A stretch of DNA of 64,000 nt from contig JAPDQK010000002.1 of NCBI GenBank assembly GCA_034505955.1, positions 1-64,000 on the forward strand. Reading direction: 5' to 3'. Positions 26,948 to 34,766 of this stretch are shown here, piece after piece; the first letter of the stretch is position 1, and every line of letters starts with the position of its first letter. Origin of the DNA: Zhuqueibacter pondensis (GTDB lineage Bacteria; Zhuqueibacterota; Zhuqueibacteria; Zhuqueibacterales; Zhuqueibacteraceae). The translations under genes were made by a program, and so were the position numbers. A model generated the notes under the pieces. That model searched no databases and was not told where the DNA came from. It worked only from the letters and a program-made list of their open reading frames with translations.

Positions 26948-27138
26948 CTTGCAACTTTTCGCTTGATCGGAACGTCTTAAAATCAGTATACCATTCTTCA
27001 TTATTTTAATACCCCATTGCGCGTCCAAGGCAAACGTCAGAAGCGTTGGGGTCTTGTTGTATTGGACAAATTTGACGGCTGGTAAATTGTCCGGCGCTTC
27101 TGCATGCGACTCAAACTCAGATCAAGGAACGCCTGATC

Positions 27139-28749
27139 ATGTGCCTCAATTTGCTTGTGATCCTTTCTGCGGGCAGTTTGCTGTTGATGGCAAATACACT
27201 AATTGCCCAACCGCAGACCTTTGCCAAAGCCCGCAAAGATACCTTGCGGGTGGAGCTGGTGGAGACCGGCGAGATCAGTGCGGTCAATAGTACAGTGGTC
27301 GCGGCGCCGCCAATCTGGTCGCTCGATTTGCAGATCATTGACATGGCTCCCGAAGGGATTCAGGTTGATTCGGGCGCCGTCATCGTGCAATTCGATCGCG
27401 CCGCCTTGCTGACCAGGCTGGCAGCCAGCCAAACGGAATTGGATGGGCACCGCGCCGACTTGCGACGAATGCAAACCGAGCAGCAAGCGAGAATTGGGCA
27501 ATTGGAGCGCGGCGTCGAGATGGCAGAATATGCCCTGAAGCTCGCGCAGGTGCAGCTCGAACAGCTCAAATATGAATCAGCCACTCGCCAGGAGAACGGC
27601 AAGCTGGAAGTGCTCAAAGCAGAAATTGCGCTCAAAGAGGCGAAAACCAAATTGCAGGCGCAAACCATCATCAACGACGCGGAAGCAAAAAAGCAGCAAT
27701 TGAGGATTCTGCAGTCCCAGGGCCAAGTCAATGACCTCAAGCGACAGCTTGATCAGCTCACCTTGCGCGCACCGATCTCGGGCATGGTGGTTTATCATCC
27801 TGATTGGGATGGCAGCAAGCCCGCCATCGGCGATAAGGTTCGGCCGGGCCGGGGGATTATCGATCTTCCGGACCTTTCGCGCATGCAAGTCAAGATTAAC
27901 GTCAATGAAATCGATGCCGCACGTCTGGTGCCGAATCAGCCGGCGCTCATCCGTCTTGACGCGTTTCCTGCCAAATTGTTCCACGGCCATCTCACTGCCA
28001 CCACCAAGATTGCGGCAATGAAAGAGCAGGGCAGTCAAGTGCGCATCTTTGAGAGCATTGTGGAAATCACGGAAAGCGATTCCTTGTTAAAGCCGGGAAT
28101 GACGGCGCAAGTGCGATTGCAGCTCGAGGCCCTGCCGGATGTAACCGTGATCCCAATTGGATGCGTTTATGAGCTGGATGGTCAACCCGTGGTCTTCACC
28201 AGGAAGTCGCCGAAAAAGCCGGTGCCAATCAAGTTGGGCGCGCGCAACGATTTTTACGTCAGCGTCGAAGGTCTTGAAGCCGGCACAGAAGTTTCCTGGC
28301 AGGCCGGTGTTGCGGAGGCCCAGCCGCTCGGATATGCCGAGTTTCAGAAGCGCTTGCGCCGGCCTCCGGCTGAATATCAGAATTTCTTCACCGAGATGGA
28401 GAAACGTCATCTCACTTTCGATTACGAAGCCTATCGCCACCGGCCACCGGAGCCACCAGGAGGCGCTCCCGGCGGCACCGAAGCCATGCTGAAAAAATTC
28501 GGCTTTCCATCCGGTGAGCTTGCTGACAAAGGCGGCAAAATTGTCATGACTCCCGAGATGCAGAAAGGTTTGCAGAAAATGCCGGACGGAAATATCATGC
28601 GCGATAGCGCCGGGACCTTGAAAAGGATGCTCGTGGACACTTTGTCCGTGGGCACACAACGCCAGGTCATGATTTTTCGTGGTAACCCCGAGGTGGGAAA
28701 ACCGGACTCCACAAAAAAGCCTGTCACCAAAATTCAGCAGCAAAAATGA
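27139..28749 (+). CDS. HlyD/MacA-type periplasmic adaptor with unusual C-terminal extension
   Basis: A signal-type hydrophobic N-terminus is followed by a lipoyl half, a long coiled coil (about residues 95-195, rich in Gln, Glu and Lys), the second lipoyl half LTLRAPISGMVVYH and a beta-barrel (GDKVRPGRGIIDLPDLSRMQVKINVNEID). That is the membrane-fusion fold linking an inner-membrane pump to TolC. At 536 residues it exceeds the usual 400 or so: after residue 415 come a Pro/Gly-rich segment and a Met/Lys-rich tail not found in normal adaptors. A second adaptor follows 10 bases later. Confidence 0.85.
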   Translation: MCLNLLVILSAGSLLLMANTLIAQPQTFAKARKDTLRVELVETGEISAVNSTVVAAPPIWSLDLQIIDMAPEGIQVDSGAVIVQFDRAALLTRLAASQTELDGHRADLRRMQTEQQARIGQLERGVEMAEYALKLAQVQLEQLKYESATRQENGKLEVLKAEIALKEAKTKLQAQTIINDAEAKKQQLRILQSQGQVNDLKRQLDQLTLRAPISGMVVYHPDWDGSKPAIGDKVRPGRGIIDLPDLSRMQVKINVNEIDAARLVPNQPALIRLDAFPAKLFHGHLTATTKIAAMKEQGSQVRIFESIVEITESDSLLKPGMTAQVRLQLEALPDVTVIPIGCVYELDGQPVVFTRKSPKKPVPIKLGARNDFYVSVEGLEAGTEVSWQAGVAEAQPLGYAEFQKRLRRPPAEYQNFFTEMEKRHLTFDYEAYRHRPPEPPGGAPGGTEAMLKKFGFPSGELADKGGKIVMTPEMQKGLQKMPDGNIMRDSAGTLKRMLVDTLSVGTQRQVMIFRGNPEVGKPDSTKKPVTKIQQQK

Positions 28750-28759
28750 GGGAACTGAA

Positions 28760-30067
28760 ATGTCGATTCGAGAAATTTTAAAAAACCGCCGTCTACTCGC
28801 CCTCGGCGGGCTGGTCTTGCTTGCGCTCATTTTTGTTTTCTGGAATATCGGCTCCCCATCGGCAGATGTGGCCTACGGGGAAGTGCAAAAAGGCGAATTC
28901 ATTGTCAGCACCAAAGCAAAAGGGGAACTCAAGGCGAAGAATTCGCAAGCCGTCACCGTGCCGCGGGCCGGTTCCTTCAATATTCAAATCGTTCGCATGG
29001 CGCCGGAAGGGAGCGTGGTCAAAGCCGGAGATTTCCTCGTCCAGTTTGATCCGACCCAGGCGCAACAGAAGCTTGATGAAAAACAGAACGCGCTCAAAAA
29101 TGCGCTGGCGGAATTGGAAAGCCAGAAAGCCAGCATTGCTTCCAATATGGCGCAACTGGAGAGCGCGCTGCTGACCGAGCGCTATTCGCACGAACAAGCG
29201 AGGCTGCGCTTTGAGCAAATGAAATACGAGGCCGACGCCAAACGCCGCGAGCAAGAGATCAATTTGCGCAAAGCCGAGCTGTCGCTCAAGCAAGCCGAGG
29301 AGAGAATCACGGCGCAAAAAAAGATCGACGCCGCAAATTTGGACAAGGCGAATCTGCAGGTGGAGCGCGCCAGGTTGGAATTGGCAGAAGCGGAAAGAGA
29401 GCTGGCCTCACTCACGCTGACCGCGCCAATCGATGGTTTGGTGGTTTACAAAGAAATCTGGGGACCGAGTGGACCGGCAAAGGTGAAAGTCGGCGACACG
29501 CCGTGGCGTGGTCAGGAAGTGATCGAAATTCCCGACTTGTCGGTCATGCAAGTGAAAGCCAACATCAATGAAGTCGAAGTGAGCCGGATCGCCAAAGGCC
29601 AGCAGGTGATCATCAAGCTTGACGCATTGCCGGAACCGACCTTCCATGGCACGGTATCGCAAATTGCCACCCTGGCATCACGCAAACGGGGCTCGAACGT
29701 GAAAGAATTTGAAGTCATGATTCTCATCGACGGTAGTGACCCGCGCCTCAAGCCGGGCATGTCCGCGAGTGTTGAAATTATCACTGATCGCATTGCCGAC
29801 GCGATGTACGTGCCGTTGGAATCGGTGTTTGAAAAAGATGGCAAAATCGTGGTCTATCCGGCCGGTTCCGCCAAATCGATACCCGTAGAGGTCGGGCAAA
29901 AGAATGCCAATTTCATCGTGATCAACTCCGGCTTGAAGCCCGGACAAAAGATTTCGCTGCGCGATCCGACCATGCCCTTGGAAGAAATCGGCAAGGAAGC
30001 GCCGAAGGCGATCCAAAAAGAGCAGAAAAAATCAGGCCGGGAAGAAAGGGTTATGATAATTGGTTAG
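28760..30067 (+). CDS. HlyD/MacA-type periplasmic adaptor
   Basis: The 435-residue protein has an N-terminal membrane anchor (LLALGGLVLLALIFVFW), lipoyl halves around a coiled coil of about 110 residues, the junction LTLTAPIDGLVVYKE and the barrel piece GQEVIEIPDLSVMQVKANINEVE. It is a paralogue of the upstream adaptor (the same IPDLS-MQVK-NINEV pattern) without the extension. GGGA at 28749-28752 supports the ATG at 28760. With the permease and TolC-like gene downstream it forms an ABC-type tripartite efflux set. Confidence 0.9.
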   Translation: MSIREILKNRRLLALGGLVLLALIFVFWNIGSPSADVAYGEVQKGEFIVSTKAKGELKAKNSQAVTVPRAGSFNIQIVRMAPEGSVVKAGDFLVQFDPTQAQQKLDEKQNALKNALAELESQKASIASNMAQLESALLTERYSHEQARLRFEQMKYEADAKRREQEINLRKAELSLKQAEERITAQKKIDAANLDKANLQVERARLELAEAERELASLTLTAPIDGLVVYKEIWGPSGPAKVKVGDTPWRGQEVIEIPDLSVMQVKANINEVEVSRIAKGQQVIIKLDALPEPTFHGTVSQIATLASRKRGSNVKEFEVMILIDGSDPRLKPGMSASVEIITDRIADAMYVPLESVFEKDGKIVVYPAGSAKSIPVEVGQKNANFIVINSGLKPGQKISLRDPTMPLEEIGKEAPKAIQKEQKKSGREERVMIIG

Positions 30068-30381
30068 CCGGTTCGCTAATTGATCTCTGTCCGAAAAAAC
30101 CGATTTAACTCGTCATCGCGAGTGGTAGATGGCTGATGTGCCATTCTTTCGGTCAGAAACACACCACCTGAATGTCATTCCGCAAGGAATCTTCCAGCGT
30201 ACTGGCACTGTACTCATGCGGGGGAAGATGCTTACAGCATGACAAAGGAGAGCGTTTCTCAGCCTACGGCCGCAGGCGAAGCGATCTCCTCGAACCCGCA
30301 CCAATCATGTATTCAAGAAGATTGCCTGCGGCCGCAGGCTTCGGCAAAAAGCGCCTCCCAAGAAATGTTAACGAGCTAATC
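30068..30381. repeat. Spacer with a TGTCAT inverted repeat and duplicated palindrome
   Basis: This 314-bp gap has no gene. At 30173-30244 a MITE-like inverted repeat runs from TGTCATTCCGCAAGGAATCT to a right arm ending GCTTACAGCATGACA. Further on, GCCTACGGCCGCAGGC (30262-30277) and the perfect palindrome GCCTGCGGCCGCAGGC (30324-30339) lie 62 bases apart. The inserted sequence separates the two adaptor genes from the permease. Confidence 0.55.
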
Positions 30382-31608
30382 ATGAACTATAGAGAAAGTT
30401 TTCGCGTCGGACTCGATGGTCTGAAGACCCATAAGTTGCGCTCTTTGCTGACCATGCTCGGCATTATTTTCGGCGTTGCTGCCGTGATCAGCATGTTGTC
30501 AATCGGCGAGGGCGCCAAAGAGGAAGCGCTGCAGCAAATTGCGCAAATGGGGATGAACAACATCATCATTCAAAATCTTCCGGCGGAAGACACGAAAGAG
30601 GGCCGGGATGTTGACAACCAGTCGCGCGGCTTGCAGCTTGCTGATGCCCTGGCTTTGGAAGAGGTGAACCCGCTGGTCAGTGAGGTCGTGCCGCAGCGTT
30701 ATTTGAACGTGCAGGCGCAATATGGCTCCGAGCGTGTCGCGACGACGGTGGTGGGCACGTTGCCGGTTTTTGCCAGCGTGATGAACTACAAGCCGCAGCA
30801 AGGCGCGTTTTTCAACTATTTCGATGAGCTCGAAGCTCGGCGGGTGTGCGTACTCGGCGCCGGCATCAAGCGCGATCTGTTTTATTTCCGCGACCCGCTC
30901 GGCGAGCGCGTGAAAATCGGCGACGACTGGTTCACAGTGGTGGGCATTATGGAGCGGAAAATGGCGGGTGGCGCAGAGACTGCCGGAAACGACATGAACC
31001 AACAGATTTATATTCCGCTGTCCGTCTCCTTGCAGCGCTTCACGCTGGATCCCTTCGAGAGCGAGATCGACCGCATCGTGGCGCGGATTAACGAGCCGGA
31101 GCGCGTGCGTGAGGCCGCCAATATCATCCAAGCGACCCTGTCGCGCCGTCACAATAATGTCGCAGACTATCAAATTTCCATTCCGGAAGAGCTGCTGCGC
31201 CAACGCCAGCGCACCCAGCGCATTTTCAACATCGTCATGGGATGCATCGCCGGCATCTCGCTGCTGGTCGGCGGCATTGGCATCATGAACATCATGCTGG
31301 CTTCGGTATTGGAGCGCACTCGCGAGATCGGCATCCGCCGCGCCATCGGTGCCACACGCAAAGACATCATGGGGCAGTTTCTGCTCGAGGCGGCGATGCT
31401 GAGTTTTCTTGGCGGCTTGATTGGTATCATATTAGGCTGGGCCATGAGCTACTTGATTACATTTTACGCCGGCTGGAAAACCATCGTCTCATTTTTCTCG
31501 ATCATCCTTGCCTTTGGCGTTTCCGCGGCGGTCGGCATCATCTTTGGTTTTTATCCGGCGCGCCAGGCGGCAATGATGGATCCCATCGAATCGTTGCGCT
31601 ACGAATAA
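30382..31608 (+). CDS. ABC transporter permease, MacB/FtsX type
   Basis: The 408-residue protein has the MacB permease layout: one N-terminal membrane helix (LLTMLGIIFGVAAVISMLS), a large periplasmic domain, and three C-terminal helices around the conserved LLVGGIGIMNIMLASVLERTREIGIRRAIGA. It lacks the N-terminal ATPase domain of E. coli MacB, so a separate ATPase subunit is needed. None is encoded next to it. The frame is open from 30172 through repeat DNA; the ATG at 30382 begins the recognised N-terminus. Confidence 0.92.
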   Translation: MNYRESFRVGLDGLKTHKLRSLLTMLGIIFGVAAVISMLSIGEGAKEEALQQIAQMGMNNIIIQNLPAEDTKEGRDVDNQSRGLQLADALALEEVNPLVSEVVPQRYLNVQAQYGSERVATTVVGTLPVFASVMNYKPQQGAFFNYFDELEARRVCVLGAGIKRDLFYFRDPLGERVKIGDDWFTVVGIMERKMAGGAETAGNDMNQQIYIPLSVSLQRFTLDPFESEIDRIVARINEPERVREAANIIQATLSRRHNNVADYQISIPEELLRQRQRTQRIFNIVMGCIAGISLLVGGIGIMNIMLASVLERTREIGIRRAIGATRKDIMGQFLLEAAMLSFLGGLIGIILGWAMSYLITFYAGWKTIVSFFSIILAFGVSAAVGIIFGFYPARQAAMMDPIESLRYE

Positions 31609-31707
31609 ACTCGTTACGCGAAGCGCGCAAGGCGTACAACGATCACGCCATGCGCTCTGCGCTTCACGTTCAACGCTCTATGAATTAGCTGGTTTGGAGG
31701 AAGAGTG

Positions 31708-33267
31708 ATGAATCACGTGCGGTTGCTGACGTTGCTTGTGGTCCTCGGCATCTGTTGGGGCAATACCAGTTTTTCGCAATCGACTTCGTCAGATTCGACG
31801 GCGAGAGTTTTAACGTTGCAGAACGCGATCGATTATGCACTCCAACGCAGCTTCGACGTCAAATTTCTCGGCCTGTCGTTGGAATCGGCGCGACAAAATC
31901 TGCTGGCGCGAAAAGGCAGTTTCAAAACCAATGCGCAGTTACGATTGGATACACCAAACTTGACCGAGGGCCTGCAACTGGTCGATAATCCCGACCCCGG
32001 CGGCTTGCCACTTTACAAAACCAGCGGGAATTTGCGGTTTTCCAGCACGCTGGATGTCAATCAACCTCTGCCGACGAATGGCGTGTTTACGGTTTTTTCG
32101 CAGTTGTACCAACAAGACGTTTCGGCTTATAATGTCAGCACCGGTATCCGCTCGAAGCAGCGCAATTTTTATACTTCGCTGGGCTTGCGGTTGAGCCAGC
32201 CGCTTTTTACGATCAACACGTTGAAGCTGGGTTATGAAGAGGCGAATTTGAATTATGAACGCGCTTCGGGCGAGATTCGCCGCACCGAGCTGGATGTCAT
32301 TTACAATGTCACGCAGGCGTTTTATGCCCTTTATCGTGCCAAACGCGCATTGGAAATTGCGCGGGAAGAGATGCTGCAGCAAGAAGAAGCTTATAATTTG
32401 GCCAGCAAAAAATATGCGGCCGGTTTGATTCCTGAAGTGGAGGCGCTGCAGACTGAAGTCGATTTGGCGCAAAGCCGCAACCGTCTGTTCACCGCCGAAA
32501 GCGCCCTGCGCCGGCAGGAAGATATTTTCAAGCAAACCATCGGCATGCCTCTCACGGAAAAAGTCACCGTGCAGACCCAGGTCGAATTCAGGCCGTTTTC
32601 GATCGATCTCGAAAAGGCCATTGCTCACGGCCTGGCCAATCGTTCGGAGATTCGTGAGCAAACGATAGAGCGCCGGTTGCAGGAAATTGCGTTGAAGCGC
32701 ACCGATGCCCGTTCCGAGTTCAAGGCTGAGCTGACTGCCTCCTACGATCTTTCAGGCATTAGTGATCAGAGATTGCCTTACCATACCACCACCGGCGAGC
32801 TTTTTCGCTCCAGTTGGGAGGATTTGAAAAACCGCCCGAAGAATCGCGGCGTGGTTTTGTCGGTGAGCCTGCCGTTGTGGGATTCCGGAGTGAATGGGGC
32901 AGAGGTGGCCTCGGCGAAAGCGCGTTTGGATCAAGCGGCCCTGGTTCTCGAGAATGAGCGGATCACCGTCGAGCGCGAAATCAAAGAGGTGGTGGCTCGC
33001 GTCCGCGAAGCGGAAAATCGTCTCAGCGTTTTGGAGAAAAGTCAAAAATTAGCCGAGCGCAGTTACGAGATCAGCCTGGCGCGCTTCGATAATGGCGACA
33101 TCACGGCGCAGGATTTGGCTTTGGATCGTAATCGCCTGACCCAGGCCCGCAGCGCCTATCTTGATGCATACATCGATTACCAAACCGCCGTGGCCGATTT
33201 GAAAAGAAAGACGCTCTATGATTTTGCCGGCAATCGCAGCCTGGTGGGAGGTGAGAAAGAAGAATAA
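31708..33267 (+). CDS. TolC-family outer-membrane efflux protein
   Basis: A signal peptide (LLTLLVVLGICWGNTSFSQ) precedes two related halves of long alpha-helical hairpins and short beta-strands, the TolC fold. Both halves show the repeat signature: LARKGSFKTNAQLRLD and later RTDARSEFKAELTASYD, with LDVIYNVTQAFYALYRAKRALEIA as a helix pair. The 519-residue product would form the outer-membrane channel for the adaptors and permease upstream. GGAGGA lies 6 bases before the ATG; a GTG codon immediately before it is an alternative. Confidence 0.92.
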   Translation: MNHVRLLTLLVVLGICWGNTSFSQSTSSDSTARVLTLQNAIDYALQRSFDVKFLGLSLESARQNLLARKGSFKTNAQLRLDTPNLTEGLQLVDNPDPGGLPLYKTSGNLRFSSTLDVNQPLPTNGVFTVFSQLYQQDVSAYNVSTGIRSKQRNFYTSLGLRLSQPLFTINTLKLGYEEANLNYERASGEIRRTELDVIYNVTQAFYALYRAKRALEIAREEMLQQEEAYNLASKKYAAGLIPEVEALQTEVDLAQSRNRLFTAESALRRQEDIFKQTIGMPLTEKVTVQTQVEFRPFSIDLEKAIAHGLANRSEIREQTIERRLQEIALKRTDARSEFKAELTASYDLSGISDQRLPYHTTTGELFRSSWEDLKNRPKNRGVVLSVSLPLWDSGVNGAEVASAKARLDQAALVLENERITVEREIKEVVARVREAENRLSVLEKSQKLAERSYEISLARFDNGDITAQDLALDRNRLTQARSAYLDAYIDYQTAVADLKRKTLYDFAGNRSLVGGEKEE

Positions 33268-33270
33268 ACT

Positions 33271-33585
33271 TCATTCCACGACCACGGCCGTGCCGTAAGC
33301 CAAAATCTCTGCGGCGCTGGCCATGATGTAGCTGGTGGAGAAGCGCATGTCGACGATGGCGTTGGCGCCGAGCTGTTCGGCATGGGCAATCATCCGGTCG
33401 ATCGACTGCTCGCGCGATTCCGCCAACAACTTTGTGTACTCCTCAATCTCGCCGCCGAGGATATTTTTAAATACTGCCAAAATATCCTTGCCGATATGCC
33501 GCGCGCGCACCGCATTGCCCTTCACCGTGCCGAGCGTCTTGACAATCTTTTTTCCGGCTATTGCGCTGGAAGTGACGACGATCAT
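33271..33585 (-). CDS. YbjQ/UPF0145 family protein
   Basis: The 104-residue protein opens MIVVTSSAIAGKKIVKTLGTVKGNAVRARHIGKDILA and later has GANAIVDMRFSTS and AEILAYGTAVVVE, all typical of the YbjQ/UPF0145 family (heavy-metal-binding-domain annotation). It forms a small pentameric assembly whose role is not established. It is last in a sigma/anti-sigma operon, overlapping the upstream gene as ATGA, and converges on the TolC gene with a 3-base gap. Confidence 0.85.
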   Translation of the reverse strand: MIVVTSSAIAGKKIVKTLGTVKGNAVRARHIGKDILAVFKNILGGEIEEYTKLLAESREQSIDRMIAHAEQLGANAIVDMRFSTSYIMASAAEILAYGTAVVVE

Positions 33586-34049
33586 CGCTGCACCTCCTTC
33601 TGATATCTGTCCGTTTTGGCTGTGAAAATTTTCTCACGAACCACCGAGACCACGAGCAGCAACAAGCCGCCGATCACGGCCGTGATGCCGATTTTCACGA
33701 TCAGCTCGAGTTGGGGATCGGCAATGATCGCTTCAACCGTCTTGAAACCTCCGTAGGTCAGCAGAATGACGCAGCCAATGGAAAAAATGATCCATCCGAT
33801 GCCGCGCTCGATGCGGTTGTAAACATTGATCCAGTACCGATCCCATACTTCCGGTTGTGGTTTTGTGAACTGCATCGTGCTGGTCACCTCCTTTAATTTT
33901 GCATAACGTTGCCATTCCTCCCGACACTCGGGATATTGCTGCAGGTACTGCTGGAACCGCGTCTTGTCCGCGCCCGATATTTCGCCATCGATGGCCGCCA
34001 TCAGCAACATCCGGAATTGTTGTTTTTCGGCTTCAGGTAACTTCATCAT
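33582..34049 (-). CDS. Probable membrane anti-sigma factor
   Basis: The 155-residue protein has a cytoplasmic helical N-terminus (AAIDGEISGADKTRFQQYLQQYPECREEWQRYAKLKEV) in the style of zinc-finger-like anti-sigma domains, but with a single Cys, then two membrane helices (GWIIFSIGCVILLTYGG and IVKIGITAVIGGLLLLVVSVV). The start overlaps the stop of the ECF sigma gene by ATGA, which is the usual arrangement for a sigma and its own inhibitor. Function is from context. Confidence 0.7.
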   Translation of the reverse strand: MMKLPEAEKQQFRMLLMAAIDGEISGADKTRFQQYLQQYPECREEWQRYAKLKEVTSTMQFTKPQPEVWDRYWINVYNRIERGIGWIIFSIGCVILLTYGGFKTVEAIIADPQLELIVKIGITAVIGGLLLLVVSVVREKIFTAKTDRYQKEVQR

Positions 34050-34630
34050 AAGTACCCATTCAATTTTTCTCGAAGTTGCCTTCGCGCATTGAACAATCTC
34101 GACATTACCGTGCCAATCGGGCAGTCCAGCGTCTCTGCGATTTCCTTGTACGACAATCCCTGAAAATCCCTCAGAATGATGATCTCTCGTTCGTGTTCGT
34201 TCAATGACGAGATCGCCCGCCATACGGCATCCTTTATTTCGTTGCGTTCCGCAATCACGGTTGGATCGCAGTTTTCATCGGGTATTTCCAATAGTTGTGG
34301 TTTGGACTCACCGATTACTGAAAATGACCGGGGCTGCCTGACGCGATCACGCAAAAAGTTGAAACAGCGGTTGCGCAAAATTTTGTAGTACCAGGTAAAG
34401 AAGCTGCCTCGGCTCGGTTGAAATTTGCCGAGGGAACGGTAGGCGCGGACAAACGCCTCCTGCGAAAGGTCCAAAGCATCCTCGTGCGAGCCGACCAATC
34501 CCAGCGCCGTGTAATAGGCACGTTGCTTGTATTTTTCCACCAGAACGCCGAAAGCCTGAAGATCACCGCTCTGACATCGGGAGATCAACCAATCGTCGTT
34601 TTCCCGTTCTGGTCGCGACGTACTGTTCAT
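34046..34630 (-). CDS. ECF RNA polymerase sigma factor, RpoE-like
   Basis: Region 2 is clear from LVEKYKQRAYYTALGLVGSHEDALDLSQEAFVRAYRSLGKF, and region 4 from LNEHEREIIILRDFQGLSYKEIAETLDCPIGTVMSRLFNARRQLREKL. The length of 194 residues is normal for an ECF factor. A TTG codon at 34651 would add seven residues; the ATG at 34630 is chosen. It leads the three-gene sigma / anti-sigma / YbjQ operon. Confidence 0.93.
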   Translation of the reverse strand: MNSTSRPERENDDWLISRCQSGDLQAFGVLVEKYKQRAYYTALGLVGSHEDALDLSQEAFVRAYRSLGKFQPSRGSFFTWYYKILRNRCFNFLRDRVRQPRSFSVIGESKPQLLEIPDENCDPTVIAERNEIKDAVWRAISSLNEHEREIIILRDFQGLSYKEIAETLDCPIGTVMSRLFNARRQLREKLNGYL

Positions 34631-34766
34631 GCAATTATTGATACACGGCAAAAGTGAATTTATTCAACAAACAATCATTGGTGGGATGCCATCCGATGAT
34701 TTTCAGACTTTTCGTGCTCGGCACATGCTTCAGCAACCCGCACGAGCGTCCGGAAAGCAGGAGGCT

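Noticed and set aside
27038..27102. CAGAAGCG/CGCTTCTG inverted repeat upstream of the first efflux adaptor
   Set aside because: An isolated 8-bp repeat with a 49-bp gap has little weight as an operator or hairpin.
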